In this document: one piece after another, positions 8,941 to 18,120 of the stretch
How positions within the stretch are numbered: the first letter of the stretch is position 1
Layout: the number at the start of each line of letters is the position of its first letter
Assembly (NCBI GenBank): GCA_910575475.1
Contig: CAJTGD010000010.1
Span: 62,001-126,000, forward strand
DNA: 64,000 nucleotides
Source: Lachnospiraceae bacterium
GTDB lineage: Bacteria > Bacillota > Clostridia > Lachnospirales > Lachnospiraceae
Reading direction: 5' to 3'
The notes under the pieces: generated by a model
Told to the model about the DNA's origin: nothing
Seen by the model: the letters and a program-made list of their open reading frames with translations, nothing else
Databases searched by the model: none
Position numbers and translations under genes: made by a program

Positions 8941-10374
8941 TTACTTAGACTCCGCCTGACGCTTGTTCAGATCCGCACGGATCTCCGGATATCTCTTATC
9001 CAGGTCATACGGAATCATGACCGCGATCGCCAGGACCGTAGATACCAGAGACAATCCGCCGAACGCGAAGTTGATGGCGGTCTGTGTCTTCGGAAATACT
9101 TCCGCCAGGTTCTGTCCTGCCTTCAATGCGGCATCCATTGCCTCAGAATCATAGGCTCCCCATACCAGAAGCGCGGATACGATAGCCGATGCGGATGCGC
9201 TGGACAGCTTGTTTACAAAACCGGAGAGCGCGTTCTGGGTTCCTCCCAGGTTCCGTCCGCACTGCCATTCCGTGTAGTCATAGATATCCGGCATCATGGA
9301 GAAGAACATGCTGGAGCGGAAGCCGAAGCCCAGTCCGATCAGTGCCAGGGACAGGGTTGCAATCGTACCGTTGGAAGTAAAGAACAGGATCGCGTAACCG
9401 ATCACGTCAACAATCGCGCCGAACTGCATCAGCTTTACCTTATGGACTCCGCGTCCGTTCAGGTATGCCGCAAGGATCATGGTCGGGATCGCCAGGATCG
9501 TCAGCAGGGACAGAGCCAATGGCATGGAGCTTTGATCGCATACAATGTAATTATAGTAGTACTGCATTGCTCCGTACATTCCAAGATAACCCAGGAACAG
9601 GAAGAACACGAGGAGCAGAAGCATGATGTAATACTTATTTTTGAAGACTGCGCCCAGATCCTGCAGGATCGAGGATTTTGCCACGGTCTTGGAAGGCGGG
9701 TTGATCTCCGCTGTGTTGAATACGCACAGGCACATGATGGCAATGACCATCAGGCCGAGCACGATATTGGTATTCCGGTAACCTGTCGCCAGCGCCGCGC
9801 CTGTCGCATCCTGGGAGCCTGCAAAATAGTAAACCATCGGGATAACAAACAGGGAGGAGGTCAAAGATCCCAGGTTCGAAAATACGGTACGCGTGGTCGC
9901 GATCTTGGTACGCTCTGTCGGAGACGGAGACAGCGCGGAAACGATGGGCGCCATGGGGATATTGACCAGGGTATATCCAAAGGAAAAGATCACGTAGGTC
10001 ACATATGCCCAGGCCAGCTTCGCGCCTGCGCTCCATCCGGTGGGAACGGAGAACAGCAGTACCATACCGATCGCCAGCACCGGCGCGCCGCCCAGCATCC
10101 ATGGGCGGTAACGGCCCATCTTCGTGTCTGTATGGTCGATCATCGCGCCTACCATATAGTCTGTAAATGCATCGATAAACTTTGTAACAACGAACATAAA
10201 TCCAACTGCCGAAGCGCCCAGTCCCGCACAGTTTGTATAGTAAAACAACAGATAGGTATTTGCCAGAAGGTATGCCAGGTTGCAGGCATAATCGCTGATA
10301 CCGAATCCAATACGCTGCCTCCACTTAAAGGCGGTCGTCTCATAATAGCTCGGTTCATGTTTTAATATTTGCAT
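8941..10374 (-). CDS. GPH family glycoside/cation symporter (MFS)
   Basis: This 477-residue integral membrane protein has about twelve hydrophobic segments. The N-terminal RIGFGISDYACNLAYLLANT and the loop DHTDTKMGRYRPWMLGGAP are diagnostic of the glycoside-pentoside-hexuronide family (MelB, XynB, YicJ relatives). These proteins import sugars or glycosides with Na+ or H+. It imports without phosphorylating, which fits the separate kinase downstream. The start at 10374 follows GAGGAGAT. It is the first gene of the operon, below a promoter region that contains GAAACGCGTTTC. The AraC regulator gene lies just upstream in the same direction. Confidence 0.85.
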   Translation of the reverse strand: MQILKHEPSYYETTAFKWRQRIGFGISDYACNLAYLLANTYLLFYYTNCAGLGASAVGFMFVVTKFIDAFTDYMVGAMIDHTDTKMGRYRPWMLGGAPVLAIGMVLLFSVPTGWSAGAKLAWAYVTYVIFSFGYTLVNIPMAPIVSALSPSPTERTKIATTRTVFSNLGSLTSSLFVIPMVYYFAGSQDATGAALATGYRNTNIVLGLMVIAIMCLCVFNTAEINPPSKTVAKSSILQDLGAVFKNKYYIMLLLLVFFLFLGYLGMYGAMQYYYNYIVCDQSSMPLALSLLTILAIPTMILAAYLNGRGVHKVKLMQFGAIVDVIGYAILFFTSNGTIATLSLALIGLGFGFRSSMFFSMMPDIYDYTEWQCGRNLGGTQNALSGFVNKLSSASASAIVSALLVWGAYDSEAMDAALKAGQNLAEVFPKTQTAINFAFGGLSLVSTVLAIAVMIPYDLDKRYPEIRADLNKRQAESK

Positions 10375-10409
10375 AATGATTATCTCCTCTTCCTTTTCAT
10401 TTTCTTTTT

Positions 10410-10421
10410 GAAACGCGTTTC
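10410..10421. promoter_or_regulatory. Palindromic operator GAAACGCGTTTC
   Basis: A perfect 12-bp palindrome in the leader of the GPH operon has the look of a LacI/CcpA-type operator. A -10-like TATAAT (minus strand, 10443-10448) lies about 20 bases upstream. No good -35 is seen, as expected for a promoter needing an activator such as the AraC protein next door. Confidence 0.45.
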
Positions 10422-10507
10422 CTGATCACTTGTGATGGTTGTATTATAGCCTCTGCGAGAAGATATCTATATCATTATTTCAATATTTTTATCAAAATTC
10501 AAACATA

Positions 10508-10566
10508 TTTTTACCTGTACGGCTGCGAAAATTCCAATTCTGGATCAGCAACTGTACAGGTAAAAA
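10508..10566 (-). terminator. Hairpin after the AraC gene
   Basis: TTTTTACCTGTAC (10508-10520) and GTACAGGTAAAAA (10554-10566) are perfect inverted arms that sit directly below the AraC stop codon. The terminal T-run in the minus-strand reading supports a terminator. The inner part resembles the hairpin at 5373-5417. Confidence 0.6.
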
Positions 10567-10583
10567 TGATCCCAGCGCATTGG

Positions 10584-11774
10584 TCAGGAGCGGAACTCCT
10601 TCTCCTTATATTGATCCCGGTACTGCTTGGGCGTCATCTGCATATACCGCTTAAACGCATTTCCAAAATGGCTCTGGGAGTGGAAGCATACATAGTCGCT
10701 GATCTCCGTCAGGCTGGCCTCCGAATATTTCAGAAGATTTGCCGCCCGCTCCACACGGAACTTCTGGATATATTCCTGGATCGTCATGCCCATATCCTGA
10801 CGGAATACTCTTGAGAGATGCCCCGGGCTGATCCCGATAGCCTCCGCGATCTCTTCCAGATAGATCTTATGATTATAATTTTTATAAATGTAATCCTTGC
10901 ACTGTTCCGTATAGCTGCTGGCCGCCTTTTCAGACTTCACCTCCGCGACCAGGCTTGCAAATTCGTAGATTGCTTTTCGGAAATATTCCTGCAGCTGATT
11001 TGTATCCGCGCACCTGTCGATCCGGTTGATAAAGATGTCGCTCAGACGGTAGGCCCTGGCAGGAGAGACTCCGCCCGCGATGGCCTCCCGCGTACACACG
11101 GTCACCGAGGTCACGGCCAGGTTCTTATAATGGTTCTTTTTCCTGCCGGAAAGGATTCCCGCATTTTCAAAAAGCACATCCGCCCTCCGCCTGGCTTCTC
11201 CGGGACGGCCCTCCCGGACGCTTTCCATGACATGGCGTTCCTCCTGGTAGGTGTGATGGTACATATCGTCGTCCAGCTTCCGCATCTCCAGGACCGTATC
11301 CTCTTTTTCAACCTCCGCCTCCACTTCCTCCGCCAGACCATTTTCCTTCAAAATCTCCTCGCAGTCAAGCGGAACTCCATTTTCCAGTTCACTGATCACA
11401 GCCGCATAGGTCAGGATCCGGAAAAGGACGGTCTTCACCGGATGCTTCTTCTCCTCCCCGGCAATACCGTAAGCCTCATAGAACCGGTTCAGGCCGGCAT
11501 AATCCATGTCCTCCGTGCAGACCGGTCCGGCAAGATAAAAGCCGCTCTTTCCTTTTACGCAGATAAAAAAGGCCCCGTATTCATCTTTATAGACGACCGG
11601 AAGCGCCTGGCGCATGCAGCGTTTGACCAGCAGCTCCACAAGAAACGGGGCGCACGCAAAGGGGCTTTCCTGTTCTAAAAATGCACCGATGCTTTTCGGT
11701 GCACTGTTCTCGTCCTCTGTGCAGAAAATGGGGATTCCGCAGAGTGCTTCTATTTTTTCCATCAATTGAGACAT
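10584..11774 (-). CDS. AraC family transcriptional regulator
   Basis: This 396-residue DNA-binding protein has a C-terminal two-HTH AraC domain (about residues 290-390). HTH 1 is near IYLEEIAEAIGISPGHLSRV and HTH 2 near SLTEISDYVCFHSQSHFGNA, ending in the usual MTPKQYR. The N-terminal 250 residues are a probable sensor domain of unknown ligand. The start at 11774 has AGGAGG-ATCGCG in front; the longer frame to 11843 is discarded. It lies upstream of the GPH operon on the same strand and is its likely activator, with glycoside as inducer. Confidence 0.85.
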   Translation of the reverse strand: MSQLMEKIEALCGIPIFCTEDENSAPKSIGAFLEQESPFACAPFLVELLVKRCMRQALPVVYKDEYGAFFICVKGKSGFYLAGPVCTEDMDYAGLNRFYEAYGIAGEEKKHPVKTVLFRILTYAAVISELENGVPLDCEEILKENGLAEEVEAEVEKEDTVLEMRKLDDDMYHHTYQEERHVMESVREGRPGEARRRADVLFENAGILSGRKKNHYKNLAVTSVTVCTREAIAGGVSPARAYRLSDIFINRIDRCADTNQLQEYFRKAIYEFASLVAEVKSEKAASSYTEQCKDYIYKNYNHKIYLEEIAEAIGISPGHLSRVFRQDMGMTIQEYIQKFRVERAANLLKYSEASLTEISDYVCFHSQSHFGNAFKRYMQMTPKQYRDQYKEKEFRS

Positions 11775-11877
11775 CGCGATCCTCCTGTGTAAGGAACTGT
11801 GCAAAATGCGGCTGCAGCAGCAGACGCAAAAGTGCGGTAGCACGGATTTTGCGAATGGATGCGCAGGCCGCGTACAT

Positions 11878-12531
11878 TCAACGGTTCTTCTGATAGATCT
11901 CCGTAAGCTCCTGCATCCGCCCGATGATCTCCTCGTCCAGGATGTCCAGCCCGAAGCCCTGCAGCATCTGTCCGAAGACCATGCCCTTCCGAAGGATCTG
12001 CTCCGGGGAATTGCCGAAGACCATGGGGTTCATCCACACATTCGCCCCCAGTATGATCAGCTCCGCCAGCTCTTCCGGGTAGTCGGTATGAATGGAACCG
12101 TCCGCGATTCCGTCCTGGATCACCGGAAGGATATAGTTCGGCGCCACATCATCCACCGTATCCCGGAACGTGCTGAACAAAAGAGTCGGGCTTCTGCTCA
12201 GATCCGGTGCCGCCGAAAAAATCTCTTCTTGGACCGGCCTTTTCAGCGACTCTGCGAAGATCATTTTCAGCTTTTCCCTTCCTGTGATATCCGTCCGGTC
12301 ACGGATCACGCCAAGCAGCCTGTTGGATTCCTCCGTCATCCGGTCCGTCACCGCCTCCAGGATCTCTTCTTTTGATTTAAAATGGTGATAGATCGCGCCC
12401 TTGCTCAGGCCTCCTAAGTTGTTGAGAAGGTCCTGGATGGAGGTGTGCTCATAGCCCTTCTCCATAAACAGGCTGAATGCCGTGTCCAGAATCAGGTTTA
12501 CCGTTTCCTCGGGGTGTTTATTTCTTGCCAT
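11878..12531 (-). CDS. TetR family transcriptional regulator
   Basis: This 217-residue repressor has an N-terminal TetR HTH (about residues 10-55) with the family core GLSKGAIYHHFKSKEEI. The remainder is the helical ligand-binding domain. The start at 12531 is chosen because AGGAGATGAGACT precedes it; the next Met upstream lacks a site. It lies 54 bases downstream of a MATE exporter on the same strand and so probably controls that exporter in response to a transported compound. Confidence 0.88.
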   Translation of the reverse strand: MARNKHPEETVNLILDTAFSLFMEKGYEHTSIQDLLNNLGGLSKGAIYHHFKSKEEILEAVTDRMTEESNRLLGVIRDRTDITGREKLKMIFAESLKRPVQEEIFSAAPDLSRSPTLLFSTFRDTVDDVAPNYILPVIQDGIADGSIHTDYPEELAELIILGANVWMNPMVFGNSPEQILRKGMVFGQMLQGFGLDILDEEIIGRMQELTEIYQKNR

Positions 12532-12585
12532 AGTCTCATCTCCTGACATGCAACATGCATCGTTTCTCTTGATACATTTACCTTA

Positions 12586-13962
12586 TCACAAAAAAGGAGA
12601 TCCGTCAAAATCCCTGGTAATATTTTTCAGCCATTGATAGCTTTTATAATGCCGATACACAAACGGCAGCTTCACAAATTCGTCCAGATAGATCAGAAAA
12701 TACACCCACATGGGCGAGAGCTTCAGCAGAAACGCGCTGATAAATCCCAGCGGCACCGCAAACAGCCACATATCAATGACATCACAGATAAATCCCCACC
12801 GGGAGTCCCCACCCGCGCGGAAGATCCCGCAGATGACGGTACTGTTCATGGCCTGCCCCAGGACAGAATACATATTAATAAACAGCATGATGCTCAGATA
12901 CCCCTGCGCGACAGCGCTTAGATCCGCCATATTCATAAACAGCGGCCGCAGCAGGAAGATCAAAGCGCCGCCTGCGATCCCGCTGACAAATGTGATCCAG
13001 CAGAAGCGGGACGCGTCCTCCTTGACCGTCTCCATCTGCCCGGCGCCGATGGCCTTTCCCAGCAGGATGGCGCCTGCGTTGGCGATCCCGAAGCAGACCA
13101 CCGTCCCCAGGTTTTTGGCCACAACAGCCACCGCATTGGCCGCGACCATGTCGCTTCCCAGGTGCCCCATGATCACAGAATACATGGAAAATCCGACTCC
13201 CCAGGAGACCTCATTTCCAAAGGCCGGAAGGGAGTATTTCATAAAATCCTGGAACAGAACTTTGTGATGCTCCAGCAGGATCCGTGGCCGGAAACGGATC
13301 GTCTCGAACCGGCAGGCATCCGCCAGGCAGATCAGCAGCTCAACGCCCCGAGCAGTAGTCGTCGCAAGCGCCACACCCAGGATCCCCATTTTCGGCAGAC
13401 CGAACAGTCCGAAAATGAACACCGCATTGAGGAGAATGTTCAGCCCCAGGGCGGATCCGTTGGTGACGGTCGCGAATACCACCCGCTCAATGGAGCGCAT
13501 GGTACACAGGTACACCTGGGAAATGCTCATGAACAGATAGGAGATCCCCACGATCCGCAAATAGGGCATGCCTGTTTCAATAAGCTCCGGCTCGGATGTA
13601 AAGACCAGCATCAAAAGCTTCGGGAAAAAGCATGCTAGCACAAAAAATACGGACGAAACCAGGATGGACAGCTTCATGCCGATCCCCATGATCTTTTCAA
13701 TCGTCCGGGTGTCCTTCCTGCCCCAGTACTGGGCGGCCAGCATGCCGATCCCGGAGGAAATGCCGGAGTAAACAAGGTTCAATATGAACATAATCTGACT
13801 GGCAAGGGAGCCTGCGGAAAGCGCGGTCTGGCTCACCCATCCCAGCATGATCACGTCCGCGGAACCGACGGCCGTGGTGATCAGGTTCTGGCATACAATC
13901 GGAAGCGCCAGCCGGAACATATCTTTATAAAAAGTGGATGATTTTGTCATTGTAGTTTTCAT
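12586..13962 (-). CDS. MATE family efflux transporter
   Basis: This 458-residue membrane protein has about twelve hydrophobic segments in two homologous halves. The N-terminal LALPIVCQNLITTAVGSADV and the loop GQAMNSTVICGIFRAGGDSR are typical of MATE cation-coupled drug exporters. The start at 13962 follows AAAGGGCGG. The TetR gene follows in the same transcript. A minus-strand promoter is plausible at AAGACA 14076-14081 and TATACT 14053-14058 with a 17-base spacer. Confidence 0.88.
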   Translation of the reverse strand: MKTTMTKSSTFYKDMFRLALPIVCQNLITTAVGSADVIMLGWVSQTALSAGSLASQIMFILNLVYSGISSGIGMLAAQYWGRKDTRTIEKIMGIGMKLSILVSSVFFVLACFFPKLLMLVFTSEPELIETGMPYLRIVGISYLFMSISQVYLCTMRSIERVVFATVTNGSALGLNILLNAVFIFGLFGLPKMGILGVALATTTARGVELLICLADACRFETIRFRPRILLEHHKVLFQDFMKYSLPAFGNEVSWGVGFSMYSVIMGHLGSDMVAANAVAVVAKNLGTVVCFGIANAGAILLGKAIGAGQMETVKEDASRFCWITFVSGIAGGALIFLLRPLFMNMADLSAVAQGYLSIMLFINMYSVLGQAMNSTVICGIFRAGGDSRWGFICDVIDMWLFAVPLGFISAFLLKLSPMWVYFLIYLDEFVKLPFVYRHYKSYQWLKNITRDFDGSPFL

Positions 13963-14153
13963 AAGCACCGCCCTTTTAAACATGGGAACGCTCCTGTACG
14001 GCTGCCACGCAGACCGGTAAGGCATATCCCACAAAAAAGTTATTTTTCAAATAGTATAACGGATTTTGATTGGATTGTCTTACGGAATACCAAGAAAAAA
14101 CTACACTATTTTGACATTTTCAAACACAGACTTGAATCAGAATCCTCTTCAGC

Positions 14154-14783
14154 TTACGGCAATTCATATTCAAAAACAGAACTACTGATTTTGGGGTTAA
14201 GTTCCGCAGGAATACACTTCATTGTAATTGTTGCTTTCTTGCTTTGAAAAGTAATCTCATTGTATTGAGATTCAGCAATATGCTTTCTAAAAATCGCAAA
14301 AATTTTGCCTGGCGGCTTTGATGTGATGTTACGAATATCTTCTTTTAAAATTGTATTGGGGATATATCCCCCATTACTTCTTATCAGTCCGAGACATGCT
14401 GTTGTGGTGCCTGTAATCTTTTCTGTATACAGTTCAAGGTGAGACCCTGTATAATCTCCAATCATTCTTGCAGAGTATGCAATGTTCATAATATTGTGTA
14501 AAATCTATAATTTCAGCTCTGTTGTATGATCACTTTTGGAAAGGATATCCGTTTCTTTTAATCGTTTATCTATAGCATTTCGGTAAAATTCATTGGCCTT
14601 TGTCCTGCTTTTCAATTCAATACCAGTAAAATGCATAAAATTATTTGCCTGAAAAACTGCTTCAATAAATCCTGAATTATTTTTCGCATCCCGATAAACA
14701 AATGCAAGCTGCCGGTCACAAAGATTCGAAGCGTATAGCCCAGCACATTTGCTGATAATGGAAATTGCCTCTTTTTTCGTCAT
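14154..14783 (-). pseudogene. PBECR4-like domain protein interrupted by an amber codon
   Basis: Two open frames of 92 and 111 residues lie in the same reading frame, separated only by TAG at 14505-14507 and five sense codons. Read through, they give a protein of about 209 residues containing FTGIELKSRTKANEFYRNAI, then TELKL-stop-ILHNIMNIAYSARMIGDY, then TEKITGTTTACLGLIRSNGG and PNTILKEDIR. This series matches my memory of the PBECR4 group (phage-associated Barnase/EndoU/colicin-like nuclease). No base is missing, so it is one nonsense mutation rather than a frameshift. AGGGAGAAGCTAC precedes ATG 14783. The gene is AT-richer than its neighbours, which suggests acquisition. Confidence 0.65.
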
Positions 14784-14810
14784 GTAGCTTCTCCCTGTAA
14801 ATTAAAATTT

Positions 14811-14854
14811 AAAAAGGGCAATCTACCTGCCGCAGCAGATAATCTTGCCCTTTT
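14811..14854 (-). terminator. Hairpin between the MATE gene and the PBECR4-like gene
   Basis: AAAAGGGCAA (14812-14821) and TTGCCCTTTT (14845-14854) form a strong stem with flanking A/T tracts on both strands. It could end transcription from the MATE gene at 15056. Confidence 0.65.
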
Positions 14855-14871
14855 ATGACTGATTTTTCTGT

Positions 14872-14968
14872 TGTCCGCCAACCGCCCAGCGCCCGAAGTC
14901 TGGGAAGACTTTCTGGTTTTTCCGTTGCCAGCCAACCGTCCGGCGCCCGAAGTCCGGAATGAATTTCG
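14872..14968. repeat. Imperfect direct repeat, two units of about 54 bp
   Basis: CGCCAACCGCCCAGCGCCCG (14877-14896) and CAGCCAACCGTCCGGCGCCC (14931-14950) head two similar units that each end in GAAGTCYGG and a short A/T-rich tail. They lie in the untranslated gap below the MATE gene. Nothing codes here. Confidence 0.55.
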
Positions 14969-15055
14969 GATTTATTGTGTCAGCCCACACGATAAGCCTA
15001 TAGCCTATCCATTAATTACAGTATACGCCGCCCCGAAGATTTATGCAATTAAAAT

Positions 15056-16417
15056 TTATAATTTCAGCAGCAACCCCCTCATCATCCGATTCAAGATCAC
15101 GGTACTGATACATGCCAGCATCAGTTCCGCCGCAAACGCCCCGTATGCGATTCCATAGATCCCGAACAGCCCATTCAGGATCAGCGTCGCCGGAATCTCA
15201 AATACGATCTTGCGCAGGATCGCGAACACCAGGGAGATCCTCCCCTTCCCCACGCTCTGGAATACCCCGATCCCCAGGAAATCGATCACCAGAAATACGA
15301 TACAGAGGCTGAGCGCCCTCAGAAAGATCGCCCCGTACCGGACGATCTCCGGATTGCGGATGAAGATCTGGATCAGCCCGGGCGCAAAGATCCATCCGAA
15401 CGCCGCCACAACCGCCAGGCAGGGAATCAAAAGCCTTCTCACAAACCGAATCGTATCATCCATCCGCCGGTAATTCCCGCTGGAATAGGAATATCCCACC
15501 AGCGGCATGATCCCCTGTGTCCCGCCCAGCGCGATCTGCATGGGGATCATGTAGATCTTCTGGGCAATGCCGATGGCCGCTACTGCTTCCGTGCCATAGC
15601 CTGACATGAGATTGTTCAGGATCGTCATCCCCGTCACATTGAGCAGGTTCTGGATGGATGCCGGAATCCCCACCCCGCAGATGCCGGTCACGATCTCCCG
15701 TTTCAGGGTAAAATCCTTCGGCTTCACGCTGATAAATGTACGTCCCCGTTTTACATACAGCAACACGAAAAAATAACAGCAGGCCGTACAATTTGAAAGG
15801 AAGGTGGCCAGACCCGCTCCGGCCGCTCCCATCCCGAGTCCCCAAGGCATAATGAAGACCGGATCCAGGATCATATTCAAAATGCATCCGCTCATGGTTC
15901 CGATGCTGGCGTGAAATGCCGCGCCCTCCGAGCGCACGAAATACGCCATCACCACATTCAGGATGGACGGCGCCGCGCCGCAGATGACCGTCCATTTCAT
16001 ATAGGCTGCCGTGGCGTCCATTGTAGCCGCATCCGCCCCCAGAAGGTAGAGCATCGGCGTCCGGAAGAACAGGCAGATCATGGAAATGAGCAGCCCCCCG
16101 GCCAGTGCGCAGTAAAATCCGAAGGCCGCGCTTTTTCTCACGGTATCAAAATCCTTCCGCCCCAGAGCCCGGCTCATCATACTGGAGCTTCCCACGCCGA
16201 ACAGGTTGCTGACCGCGTTAAAGGACAGCATGACCGGCGCTGCCAGCGTCACGGCCGCATTCTGCAGCGGATCGTTCAGCCTCCCCACAAAATACGTGTC
16301 TGCCAGGCTGTAAATGACCATCACCAAAGAACTGAGGACCGTCGGGATCATCAGCTTTTTCGCCGCCTTTGGAATCGGCATCTCTTCAAAAATCGCCTTG
16401 TTTTCGATTTGGTTCAT
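15056..16417 (-). CDS. MATE family efflux transporter (MepA-like)
   Basis: This 453-residue membrane protein has about twelve hydrophobic segments. MPIPKAAKKLMIPTVLSSLV and VGSSSMMSRALGRKDF are typical of MepA-type MATE multidrug exporters. ATG 16417 is used because AGGTGG lies 8 bases upstream; a GTG at 16429 is possible but overlaps that site. A strong minus-strand promoter (TTGACG 16523-16528, TATAAT 16499-16504) lies above, with a palindrome TCAAACTGTTTGA just downstream of the start point. The gene is therefore probably controlled by a repressor not encoded alongside. Confidence 0.88.
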   Translation of the reverse strand: MNQIENKAIFEEMPIPKAAKKLMIPTVLSSLVMVIYSLADTYFVGRLNDPLQNAAVTLAAPVMLSFNAVSNLFGVGSSSMMSRALGRKDFDTVRKSAAFGFYCALAGGLLISMICLFFRTPMLYLLGADAATMDATAAYMKWTVICGAAPSILNVVMAYFVRSEGAAFHASIGTMSGCILNMILDPVFIMPWGLGMGAAGAGLATFLSNCTACCYFFVLLYVKRGRTFISVKPKDFTLKREIVTGICGVGIPASIQNLLNVTGMTILNNLMSGYGTEAVAAIGIAQKIYMIPMQIALGGTQGIMPLVGYSYSSGNYRRMDDTIRFVRRLLIPCLAVVAAFGWIFAPGLIQIFIRNPEIVRYGAIFLRALSLCIVFLVIDFLGIGVFQSVGKGRISLVFAILRKIVFEIPATLILNGLFGIYGIAYGAFAAELMLACISTVILNRMMRGLLLKL

Positions 16418-16477
16418 CGTTTTGTCCACCTGCTATCGTTCATATAGGAAACGTTCGATCACACTGCGCGCCTCCAT

Positions 16478-16528
16478 TCAAACTGTTTGATACGTCTGAT
16501 TATACAGCTAAATTCCACGTACCGTCAA
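16478..16528 (-). promoter_or_regulatory. Promoter and operator of the MATE gene
   Basis: On the minus strand TTGACG (16523-16528) and TATAAT (16499-16504) are 18 bases apart. A 13-bp palindrome TCAAACTGTTTGA (16478-16490) overlaps the expected transcription start, a classic repressor position. Confidence 0.6.
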
Positions 16529-16703
16529 CTTTTATCTGCACATAGAAAAAGTGATCTTCGGCATATAAGTATACTCCGCGCCGCATCCGGATAGACTGAA
16601 ATAAAAATCCGTATTATGTCCTGTATTCAGAACAGTATTTTTGAACATCCACATCCAAAACTATTCTTTTTTTAATAGTTTCTAACTTGAAAGTCCAAAA
16701 CCA

Positions 16704-16731
16704 TTGACTTCTATGGATTTTTGGGTATAAT
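16704..16731 (+). promoter_or_regulatory. Promoter of the ATPase gene
   Basis: TTGACT (16704-16709) and TATAAT (16726-16731) are separated by 16 bases. The gene starts at 16769, giving a short leader. Confidence 0.65.
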
Positions 16732-16768
16732 AAAGATAAAAATATGCAACAAATTCAGGAGGTGTGTC

Positions 16769-17998
16769 ATGGCAGAACTTATCAATCGCCCTGAATATTT
16801 GAATCAGCTCATCGAAAACAGAGATGTGGATCTGGTCAAGATCGTGACCGGTATCCGCAGATGCGGAAAGTCCTCCCTACTGGAACTGTTTCATCAATAT
16901 CTGTCAGACAATGGAACCGATGATTCCCATATCATTCATATGAACCTGGAGTCCCTGCGCTATCGTGATCTCTCGGATTACCTTGCCTTCTATGATTATG
17001 TCAGCGAACGCATTCCGAAAGATGGAAGGACCTGTCTGATCTTTGATGAGCTGCAGGCGGTCGAGCATTGGGAAAAGGCGGTTGAATCCTTCCGCCTTGA
17101 TTTTGATGTGGATATTTACATTACAGGCTCCAACGCCTACCTGCTCTCCACAGAGTTTTCCACCCTGCTTTCCGGCAGATATGTAGAAATCCGCATGCTG
17201 CCGCTGTCTTTTAAGGAATTTTTGACATTTTATGAATTTGAAGCTTCTATTACAACGGAAGAAAAGTTTCAAAAGTATCTGCAGTTCGGCGGCATGCCCA
17301 TCCTCCGGGAATACCGGTTCAATGAGGCAAGAAGCAATCAGGCGCTGGAAGGGATCTACTCTACCGTAGTCCTGCGCGATATCCTCCAGCGCAGCAGTCA
17401 GGCCGATCAGAGCATGCTCCAGAAGATCATGCTGTTCCTTTGTTCCAATATCGGCAGCATCACTTCTCCCAACAGCATCGGCAATGTCTTGTCCAATGAA
17501 GGAGACCTTCCCGGCGGAAAAGGGAAAAACGTGGCCGGTAAGACGGTGCATAAGTATATTTCCATGCTGAACAGCGCATTCATCTTCTACTCCGTCGGAC
17601 GATACGATGTGAAAGGCAAACAGCTTCTGAAAACGCTGGGAAAAAATTATATCATTGATATGGGATTCCGCAATATGCTGCTTGGCTACCGCGATGCGGA
17701 CCGGGGGCATATCCTGGAAAACATGGTATTCCTGGAATTGATCCGGCGTGACTACCGTGTTTATATTGGGAAGATCGGCGAATTGGAGATTGACTTCGTA
17801 GCAGAAAAGCCTGACGATAAATTGTATATCCAGGTGACAGAGAGCATGCAGACGCCGGAAACCCGGGAACGGGAGCTTCGGCCGCTGCGCATGATACCTG
17901 ACAACTATGAAAAGATCGTATTGTCCATGGATCAAAGCTACATCACTTCCTATGACGGGATCAAGTCCCTGTATCTGATCGACTGGCTGCTGTCCTGA
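16769..17998 (+). CDS. AAA ATPase with DUF4143 domain
   Basis: This 409-residue protein has an N-terminal AAA_14 ATPase domain. Walker A is GIRRCGKSSL, Walker B is CLIFDELQAVE, and sensor I is in ITGSNAYLLS. The C-terminal DUF4143 region contains the PD-(D/E)XK-like core IGELEIDFVAEKPDDKLYIQ. Proteins of this type are widespread in gut anaerobes and their role is not established; a link to DNA or defence is often supposed. ATG 16769 follows AGGAGG; the longer frame to 16721 is discarded. It is a single-gene unit with its own promoter. A second, diverged relative is at 57774. Confidence 0.85.
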   Translation: MAELINRPEYLNQLIENRDVDLVKIVTGIRRCGKSSLLELFHQYLSDNGTDDSHIIHMNLESLRYRDLSDYLAFYDYVSERIPKDGRTCLIFDELQAVEHWEKAVESFRLDFDVDIYITGSNAYLLSTEFSTLLSGRYVEIRMLPLSFKEFLTFYEFEASITTEEKFQKYLQFGGMPILREYRFNEARSNQALEGIYSTVVLRDILQRSSQADQSMLQKIMLFLCSNIGSITSPNSIGNVLSNEGDLPGGKGKNVAGKTVHKYISMLNSAFIFYSVGRYDVKGKQLLKTLGKNYIIDMGFRNMLLGYRDADRGHILENMVFLELIRRDYRVYIGKIGELEIDFVAEKPDDKLYIQVTESMQTPETRERELRPLRMIPDNYEKIVLSMDQSYITSYDGIKSLYLIDWLLS

Positions 17999-18007
17999 AG
18001 CATTGTA

Positions 18008-18050
18008 AGGAACTGCCGCAGGATATATACATTATTTTGCGGCAGTTCCT
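18008..18050. repeat. Dispersed repeat family A, copy 1 (hairpin)
   Basis: AGGAACTGCCGCA (18008-18020) and TGCGGCAGTTCCT (18038-18050) pair perfectly over 13 bp. It shares the outer GGAACTG/CAGTTCC arms with hairpins at 27122-27177, 39919-39989 and 53712-53786. It lies between convergent genes and has no T-run on either side. Confidence 0.75.
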
Positions 18051-18062
18051 GGGGCAGCTTTC

Positions 18063-18109
18063 AATAGGCCGGATTCGTTACTGTGAGCGCCGCAGGTACG
18101 AACAGTAAC
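18063..18109 (+). repeat. Dispersed repeat family D, copy 2
   Basis: AATAGGCCGGATTCGTTAC is shared exactly with 2367-2385. It is followed by a hairpin with arms GTTACTGT (18077-18084) and ACAGTAAC (18102-18109). Confidence 0.7.
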
Positions 18110-18120
18110 ATGTTATCGCT

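Noticed and set aside
8782-10365. A 527-codon open frame on the plus strand
   Set aside because: It is the antisense of the GPH transporter; the minus-strand frame has clear family motifs and a ribosome site, while this one is Arg/His/Gln-rich and unlike any protein.
14505-14507. TAG read as pyrrolysine or programmed read-through
   Set aside because: No pyrrolysine genes or recoding signal are seen, and the family does not use it; a plain nonsense mutation is simpler.
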